A stretch of 64,000 nt of DNA. Origin: Mesonia aestuariivivens. GTDB lineage: Bacteria > Bacteroidota > Bacteroidia > Flavobacteriales > Flavobacteriaceae. Each line of letters starts with the position of its first letter. Within the stretch, counting starts at the first letter, position 1. This document shows positions 59,013 to 64,000 of this stretch, piece by piece. The stretch covers positions 172,258 to 236,257 of the forward strand of contig NZ_JAHWDF010000005.1 of assembly GCF_019311235.1 (NCBI RefSeq). Reading direction: 5' to 3'. The notes below the pieces were generated by a model, which did not search any database, was not told the DNA's origin, and saw nothing but the letters and a program-made list of their open reading frames with translations. The position numbers were made by a program, and so were the translations under genes.

Positions 59013-61370
59013 ATGAAAAAGAATTTTAGGAAATTAGGAGTCTTTGCTGTTGTCGCACTTGGAAGTATTCAACTAACAACCGCTCAAAAAGCGCCACAGT
59101 TAGGGAAAGCTTCTGTAGACGAAGTGATACAAGCAATGACTGTAGAAGAAAAAGTAGATTTATTAGTAGGTCCTGGGATGCCTGGTTATGCAGGTTTAGT
59201 ACCTTTAGAAGGTGAGCCAGACGTACGTGTGTTAGGGCAAGCCGGAGGAAACGAAGAAGTAAACCGTTTAGGAATACCTAAAACCGTTTTTGCGGATGGT
59301 CCTGCCGGACTACGAATTCAGCCAAAAAGAGAAAATAACCCGAATACCTATTATGCTACTGCATTTCCTGTAGGTACTGCCTTGGCTTCTTCTTGGAACA
59401 CCGAGCTGATTGAAGAAGTTGGTCAAGCGATGGGCGAAGAGGTAAAAGAATATGGGGTAGATGTATTATTAGCACCTGCATTAAATATTCATAGAAATCC
59501 GCTGAACGGAAGAAACTTCGAGTATTATTCTGAAGATCCTTTAGTGGCTGGTAAAATTGCTTCAGCTTACGTAAAAGGAATTCAATCTCACGATGTAGGT
59601 ACTTCTATTAAGCATTTTGCAGCAAACAATCAAGAAACCAATCGTTTGTCAGTTAATGCACATATTACCGAGCGTGCGATGCGTGAAATCTACTTGCGTG
59701 GTTTCGAAATTGCTATCAAAGAAGCACAGCCTTGGACAGTGATGACGGCGTATAACAAAATTAATGGAGTATATGCTTCAGCTAATGAAGATTTATTAAT
59801 CAAAGTTTTAAGAGATGAGTGGGGTTACAAAGGCTTGGTAATGACCGATTGGTTTGGTGGTTATCCAGGTTTTGGTTCGATCATAGCAGAAGGAAGCGTT
59901 AGTGATGTTGTTGCTCAGATGGAAGCTGGTAACGATTTATTAATGCCGGGTACTCAAAACCAAAAAGGCGCTTTAATCAAAGCGATTAAAGAAGGTAAAG
60001 TAGATGAAGCAGCTATTGATAGAAACTTGCGTAATATCTTAAACTATATTTTAAAAACTCCTACGGTTGCAGACTATAAGTATAGTGATGATCCAGATTT
60101 AAAAGCACACGCAGAAGTAACGCGTAATGCTGCGACTGAAGGAATGATATTGTTGAAAAACAATGAAAACGCATTGCCTTACACGAATAAAAAAGGGACA
60201 GTTGCTGTTTTTGGAGATACCTCTTACGATTTTATCGCCGGTGGTACAGGTAGTGGAGATGTTAACGAAGCCTATACTGTTTCTTTAATAGAAGGTTTAA
60301 CCAATGCAGGTTATACGATCGATAGCGATCTTCAAGAAGCTTACGTTCCTTTTGTAAAAGAAGCTACAGCAAAAGAAATGAAGCGTCGTCAAGAAGAAGG
60401 TGGTTTATTAGCATCTGTACAACGTATCCCAGAGATGCCGTTAGCAAAAGAGATGGTAGTGAATAAGGCAAAATCTTCTGAAGTTGCGGTGATTACTATT
60501 GGTAGAAATGCCGGTGAACAACACGATAGAAAAATCAATAACGATTTCTATTTAGGTCAAGATGAAATAAAAATGATCAATACGGTAAGTGATGCTTTTC
60601 ACGCCGAAGGAAAAAAAGTGATCGTAATTTTAAACATTGGTGGAGTTATTGAAACTGCTAGCTGGAAAGATAAAGTAGATGCTGTTTTACTAGCTTGGCA
60701 AGCCGGACAAGAAGGAGGAAATTCTGTTGCCGATGTATTCTCAGGTGCTAAAAATCCTTCAGGAAAATTAACAATGACTTTCCCTATGGATTATAACAAC
60801 GAGCCAACTGCGGCTAACTTTCCAGGCGTTCCTGCAAACGATCCTAAAGAAGTATTTTACGAAGAAGGAATCTACGTAGGTTACCGTTATTTTAATACAT
60901 TTAATGTAAAACCATCTTACGAGTTTGGTTTTGGTAAATCGTATACCACTTTTGAATATTCAGACTTAAAATTAAGCGAAACTAACTTTGAAGATGAACT
61001 TGAAGTTTCTGTAAAAGTGAAAAATACCGGTAAAGTAGCGGGTAAAGAAGTAGTTCAGGTTTACCTTTCTGCTCCAGCAAAAATGGTAGATAAACCTGCT
61101 GAAGAATTACGTGCTTTCGGAAAAACTAAACTTTTAAAACCAGGTAAATCTCAGAAGTTGAAGTTTACGATTAAAGCAAAAGATTTAGCTTCTTTCGTAG
61201 ATAGTAAAAGTGCTTGGATCGCTGAAAAAGGAACTTACAACTTAAAAGTTGGAGCTTCTTCTTTAGACATTAAATTGAACAAAGAGTTCACTCTAGCTAA
61301 AGACATTACTGTAGAGAAAGTAAACAACGCTTTCGATCTTGATGCAGAAATGGAAACCTTGAAGAATTAA
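59013..61370 (+). CDS. Family 3 glycoside hydrolase (beta-glucosidase type)
   Basis: The protein is 785 aa with signal peptide to about residue 24. The GH3 N-terminal barrel (about 35-360) has IKHFAANNQETNRL near 204-217 and the catalytic nucleophile in VMTDWFGGYPG near 280. The C-terminal GH3 domain (about 395-640) includes AWQAGQEGGNSVADVFSGAK. A fibronectin-III-like domain occupies about 670-755. Exo-acting beta-glucosidase or beta-xylosidase activity in the periplasm or at the surface is expected. It is last gene of the cluster, followed by a strong terminator. Confidence 0.92.
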   Translation: MKKNFRKLGVFAVVALGSIQLTTAQKAPQLGKASVDEVIQAMTVEEKVDLLVGPGMPGYAGLVPLEGEPDVRVLGQAGGNEEVNRLGIPKTVFADGPAGLRIQPKRENNPNTYYATAFPVGTALASSWNTELIEEVGQAMGEEVKEYGVDVLLAPALNIHRNPLNGRNFEYYSEDPLVAGKIASAYVKGIQSHDVGTSIKHFAANNQETNRLSVNAHITERAMREIYLRGFEIAIKEAQPWTVMTAYNKINGVYASANEDLLIKVLRDEWGYKGLVMTDWFGGYPGFGSIIAEGSVSDVVAQMEAGNDLLMPGTQNQKGALIKAIKEGKVDEAAIDRNLRNILNYILKTPTVADYKYSDDPDLKAHAEVTRNAATEGMILLKNNENALPYTNKKGTVAVFGDTSYDFIAGGTGSGDVNEAYTVSLIEGLTNAGYTIDSDLQEAYVPFVKEATAKEMKRRQEEGGLLASVQRIPEMPLAKEMVVNKAKSSEVAVITIGRNAGEQHDRKINNDFYLGQDEIKMINTVSDAFHAEGKKVIVILNIGGVIETASWKDKVDAVLLAWQAGQEGGNSVADVFSGAKNPSGKLTMTFPMDYNNEPTAANFPGVPANDPKEVFYEEGIYVGYRYFNTFNVKPSYEFGFGKSYTTFEYSDLKLSETNFEDELEVSVKVKNTGKVAGKEVVQVYLSAPAKMVDKPAEELRAFGKTKLLKPGKSQKLKFTIKAKDLASFVDSKSAWIAEKGTYNLKVGASSLDIKLNKEFTLAKDITVEKVNNAFDLDAEMETLKN

Positions 61371-61396
61371 TGTTTCGAAAAATTTTATAAAAATTA

Positions 61397-61428
61397 AAAG
61401 CCTTATCAAATTTGATAAGGCTTTTTTG
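61397..61428 (+). terminator. Intrinsic terminator after the GH3 gene
   Basis: AAAAGCCTTATCAAA pairs with TTTGATAAGGCTTTT and is followed by Ts. Confidence 0.92.
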
Positions 61429-61589
61429 TTGAAGTTAGCTAGCTTAGTGGTGTTCAAACTTATGACGTTAAAACTACTTTTACACAGCCACCTTTATTGT
61501 TTCTAATTTTTTTTGCAAGCTTCTTTTATTCCTATTCGGTGAGTAATGGTGAAGAAATAGTATTCTTATTTTTTATAATTTTTGGCAAT

Positions 61590-61740
61590 TACCCCCCACT
61601 CACTCCAAGGTGAATACTAGCAAAGTCTAGGCAACCCCCTAGTGCGAGCATAGTGAGTCCAGTGTGCTCACATATGTAAACCACCATACAGCACTATATA
61701 GTGGACTGAAACTGGAGTGATACTTTTTACACCACATATA
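61590..61740. other. Non-coding stretch with nested inverted repeats
   Basis: The region is GC-richer than its surroundings, with no open frame. Nested arms are TCACTCCA (61600) with TGGAGTGA (61713) and AGTCCA (61656) with TGGACT (61702), plus GTGAG/CTCAC (61653/61667) and the palindrome CACTATATAGTG (61692). It could be a structured RNA or the relic of a mobile element. The rest of 61431-61978 shows nothing recognisable. Confidence 0.4.
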
Positions 61741-61978
61741 CACTACTTATTATATACGTCTACAGCCTGAAATTTTAAGGTATTTTCACTTCAAATTTTA
61801 CGACTCATCTTCGATAGGCCGGGGTTTAGTTAAAATAATATTTCATATAAAATCATAATATGTTCTTTAATTCAGAATAGATGTATTGATTGTTAGATAA
61901 AATTATATGTAAAAGTTCATATAATCAGAAAACTTTAACTTAAAGCCTAAGTTTATGTATTGAAAAGAAGATAAATTG

Positions 61979-62197
61979 ATGACAGAACTAGGGCTCTATT
62001 TTGCTAAAAAATCTATTAATAGATCAGATGTTTCTCGTAAAACAGGAATTAGCAAAACTCGCTTGAGTGAATTGGCGAATAATTCAAGTACTCAGTTAAT
62101 AGTTAGAGAGTTATATTTAATTTCGTTAGCTGTAGACGAAGATCCTGGTTTTCTTTTTACATACGTTTGTAAGGGTATAGAGTTACCAAAAGAGTAG
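61979..62197 (+). CDS. Small XRE-type helix-turn-helix regulator
   Basis: The protein is 72 aa from the ATG at 61979; a TTG just before adds one residue. The helix-turn-helix is SRKTGISKTRLSELANNSST near residues 20-39, followed by a helix (IVRELYLISLAVDEDPGFLF). Proteins of this size are common on accessory islands of Bacteroidetes. It marks the left part of the accessory end of the window. Its target is unknown. Confidence 0.7.
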   Translation: MTELGLYFAKKSINRSDVSRKTGISKTRLSELANNSSTQLIVRELYLISLAVDEDPGFLFTYVCKGIELPKE

Positions 62198-62346
62198 AGT
62201 AGGAGGCTATTGTTTTAAATACTTTATATATGGAAATCCATTAGAAAAAGAAGAAGGATTTAATTTTCGGAAATAAAATTTTCTATGATAGGTGTTTTTT
62301 ATGCTGATATTACAACCTAAAAAGTTGGTTTATCCGGAAGTATTTA

Positions 62347-62392
62347 GCCAAAAACGGTTATATTCGTTATGATATAACCAGTTGTGTGTAAG
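62347..62392 (+). repeat. attC-like site 1 (short form)
   Basis: CAAAAAC, then stem GGTTATAT/ATATAACC (8 bp, 8-nt loop, 62356-62379), one base, then the core GTTGTGTGTAAG (62381-62392). It ends 11 bp before the ATG at 62404. The core is repeated inverted at 63165-63175. Confidence 0.5.
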
Positions 62393-62403
62393 TTAAAAAA
62401 CTT

Positions 62404-62730
62404 ATGACGGAACAAGAAAAACATTCTGTAAAAGTACAGTTTGGAAAGGAAGTATCTGATGAAATTTCAAAACTAATATCTAATTTCAGTGAATCATTCT
62501 ATAAGTTACAGAAACTAGGAGTCCCACTTACAGTTGATATAAAAGTTGCTGATTATCAAATGTTGGAAAAGAAACAAAAAATTGTACTGAACGGTTATTT
62601 TGATGCGTTTTGTAGTTTCTTTAATAAGACTTCAAGAGGTCGGATTTTTGAATTTACAGAACTTTGCAAGGAACTTTCGGAAGAAGATGCAAGGTTTTTA
62701 TACACACCTTTAGGAGCAAAATCTGAGTAG
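62404..62730 (+). CDS. Orphan cassette protein, unknown function
   Basis: The protein is 108 aa and soluble, mostly helical (FGKEVSDEISKLISNFSESF, FTELCKELSEEDARFLYTPL). No family was recognised. The start lies 11 bp after the attC-like core, as in integron cassettes. Its last 136 bp overlap the minus-strand frame at 62595. Confidence 0.55.
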   Translation: MTEQEKHSVKVQFGKEVSDEISKLISNFSESFYKLQKLGVPLTVDIKVADYQMLEKKQKIVLNGYFDAFCSFFNKTSRGRIFEFTELCKELSEEDARFLYTPLGAKSE

Positions 62731-63125
62731 CGGTTTATATATCTTTGAGATTTATTAATAAGAGGTTGTACAAGATTTGATTTTTTAGGCAGAGATGATA
62801 AAACCCTTTCGATTTCAGAACTGATAACCGAAACCTCATTCTCAATGTTGTCTGAAAAAGTTTCTTGAAAAGTATTATCTTCAGAATTTAAAAACCAATA
62901 CAAATAGAAGTTAATATCATCTTGAACATTTAAATGTGGGTTCTCTCTAACAACTGATAAAAATTTATATTCACCTTCAACTTCTTTATATTCTAATTCT
63001 GTTTTAAGATTTGTGCGGTAATTGATTTCAGTTAAATTTAAAGAACCAATTTCAAGATTCTTTTTATGAAAATCAGATTCTAACAAGGATTCATCAAAAG
63101 ATAAATTTTTACTATATTCAGACAT
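62595..63125 (-). CDS. Orphan cassette protein, unknown function (antiparallel)
   Basis: The protein is 176 aa and soluble, with acidic and polar N-terminal two thirds (ENPHLNVQDDINFYLYWFLN, SVISSEIERVLSSLPKKSNL). The final ~45 residues are serine-rich (NLASSSESSLQSSVNSK) and are the antisense of the 62404 gene, so the natural stop may have been lost and the end replaced. It starts 40 bp before the next attC-like site. No family was recognised. Confidence 0.5.
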   Translation of the reverse strand: MSEYSKNLSFDESLLESDFHKKNLEIGSLNLTEINYRTNLKTELEYKEVEGEYKFLSVVRENPHLNVQDDINFYLYWFLNSEDNTFQETFSDNIENEVSVISSEIERVLSSLPKKSNLVQPLINKSQRYINRYSDFAPKGVYKNLASSSESSLQSSVNSKIRPLEVLLKKLQNASK

Positions 63126-63164
63126 TGGAAATAAGTTTAAACTTTAAAGATAGAAAATAAAAAC

Positions 63165-63307
63165 CTACACACAACAACGTATAACAAAAATAAGGGCTAA
63201 ACGGCAATCCCAAAAGTAGTCGGATAAAAATCACAACGATTAAAGCGGACAAGTAAGCTCACAAAACCCCTTACTTTATGTTATACAATCACGTTGTGCA
63301 TAATTGT
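63165..63307. repeat. attC-like site 2 (long form)
   Basis: Inverse core CTACACACAAC (63165-63175), stem arm GTATAACAAAAATAAGGG (63179-63196), loop region of about 70 nt, the matching arm CCCTTACTTTATGTTATAC (63268-63286; one mismatch and one bulge), then core GTTGTGCATAATTGT (63293-63307). The layout is that of an integron attC site, with outer cores and bulged inner arms. Confidence 0.55.
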
Positions 63308-63335
63308 GGAAAAACCTCAAAATAGAATTAACAAA

Positions 63336-63860
63336 TTGAAAATAAAGCTAAGCATATTAATCTTACTTTTCTTCTTCTCAAGTTTTGAATTATTTTCTCA
63401 AGATTTTGAATTCAAACTTTATTTTAAAGACCCTTGCAACTCGCAAAGTGAATTTACTTTAAACTATTTTTTAGAAAAAGATGGAGTTAAATTTCAACCA
63501 AACTTTGACGGAATAGTTAATTTAAAATCAAAAGGTAAATACAATCTAATTTACGAAAAGGAAATTATTCCTATTATAATTGATAAAAAAGAAAACTCTC
63601 ACACAATTATCTTATCTGATATACAAGAATTTATTGTGACTGACGATAAATATGGTTATGTATTTAGGAATTGTGAAAGCAAATTAAACGGTAAAATTAT
63701 AGACTATTTTGAAAACGGAAAAGTACGCTTGATAGGGAACTTTAAAAATGGATTGGCTATTGGATATATAACAGAGTTTTATCCAAATGGAGAATTAAAA
63801 CAAATTCGATTTTTCGATAAAAAAGGGTTTTTAGTTGAAAAAGTAGTCCTAAATGAATAA
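63336..63860 (+). CDS. Secreted protein with MORN/YwqK-like repeats
   Basis: The protein is 174 aa using TTG 63336, which opens signal peptide MKIKLSILILLFFFSSFELF. No ATG is available, and the longer frame from TTG 63294 begins inside the attC-like core. A beta-rich domain is followed by two MORN-like units (GKIIDYFENGKVRLIGNFKN and GYITEFYPNGELKQIRFFDK), as in YwqK-type antitoxin or immunity proteins. The toxin partner is not seen. It lies within unit 2 of the cassette-like array. Confidence 0.65.
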   Translation: MKIKLSILILLFFFSSFELFSQDFEFKLYFKDPCNSQSEFTLNYFLEKDGVKFQPNFDGIVNLKSKGKYNLIYEKEIIPIIIDKKENSHTIILSDIQEFIVTDDKYGYVFRNCESKLNGKIIDYFENGKVRLIGNFKNGLAIGYITEFYPNGELKQIRFFDKKGFLVEKVVLNE

Positions 63861-63863
63861 AAA

Positions 63864-63878
63864 ACAACTATGCACAAC
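63864..63878. repeat. Left half of attC-like site 3
   Basis: ACAACTATGCACAAC is the inverted copy (14 of 15) of the core at 63293-63307 and closes unit 2. The rest of the site, if present, lies in 63879-64000 or beyond. No gene is seen there. Confidence 0.5.
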
Positions 63879-64000
63879 AAAGAACTGAGGTAAAAAGCAA
63901 CTCTTTTCTTCTTTAATTTTAGAGCATATTTATCCTGTACTAAAACCTCCATTTCTTTAATCTTAGTACTTCATATCTTTATTAATTTTAATATTACTTC

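Noticed and set aside
61431..64000. Phage, conjugative element or defence system
   Set aside because: Apart from a small HTH protein there is no integrase, relaxase, phage structural gene, restriction enzyme or known defence domain.

Overview
The window reads as chromosomal DNA of a marine-type member of the Flavobacteriaceae (Bacteroidetes). The base composition is AT-rich. Many promoters carry the Bacteroidetes -7 box TAnnTTTG. There is a SusC/SusD pair, a protease with a type IX secretion C-terminal sorting domain, a monomeric isocitrate dehydrogenase, the long (about 480 aa) GAPDH form, an ECF sigma factor with its membrane partner, and DUF4199 and PepSY-like proteins. The genus cannot be fixed from the sequence alone. 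No tRNA, rRNA, CRISPR array or integrase gene was recognised.

Layout. 1-8480: housekeeping genes, mostly on the minus strand: a partial RsmB-type rRNA methyltransferase, an ECF sigma module, an MsbA-like ABC exporter, a phosphosugar mutase, a glycosyltransferase and a DUF4199 protein. 8644-11298: ribosomal protein L31 type B and a secreted metalloprotease. 11416-17412: a sulfur/persulfide island with cytochrome c, a Crp/Fnr regulator, a TauE exporter, a sterol-desaturase-like protein, an MBL-rhodanese fusion and two YeeE/YedE transport halves. 17798-24292: an MDR oxidoreductase, a three-gene biotin-dependent acyl-CoA carboxylase, a 2-hydroxyacid dehydrogenase and a DUF4168 protein. 24317-25651: a complete IS256-family element. 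25914-30573: SusD and SusC with no enzyme beside them. 30793-49903: housekeeping genes (icd, rplS, trmD, gap, HtrA-type protease, dapF, mltG, mtaB, pirin, lytic transglycosylase, cardiolipin synthase) plus a decayed four-helix-bundle gene. 50071-53190: rpmH and carB. 53259-61370: a Nudix-type regulator divergent from a sugar-use cluster (outer-membrane barrel, nucleoside-hydrolase-like protein, esterase, GH3 beta-glucosidase). 61431-64000: accessory DNA with a structured non-coding stretch, a small HTH protein and orphan genes flanked by attC-like inverted repeats.

Two observations stand out. First, three promoters in the sulfur island (before the TauE, sterol-desaturase/MBL-rhodanese and YeeE genes) each carry a GTAA-N6-TT(A/G)C palindrome exactly 22 nt upstream of the -7 box. 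This points to a local regulon, most simply of the Crp/Fnr protein encoded there. Second, the orphan gene units at 62.38-63.18 kb and 63.29-63.88 kb are each bounded by inverted repeats that match each other within a unit (GTTGTGTGTA versus GTTGTGCATA) and differ between units. The spacer between them folds like an integron attC site with bulges. This suggests a mobile gene-cassette array without a visible integrase.

Several database-style starts were corrected because the longer reading frame runs through a promoter box, a terminator hairpin or a dispersed repeat. The affected genes are the lipoprotein at 781, TauE at 12574, the desaturase at 13474, the YeeE half at 16999, the biotin carboxylase at 19600, the 2-hydroxyacid dehydrogenase at 22766, and the HtrA-type protease, which starts at 38292 on the minus strand.
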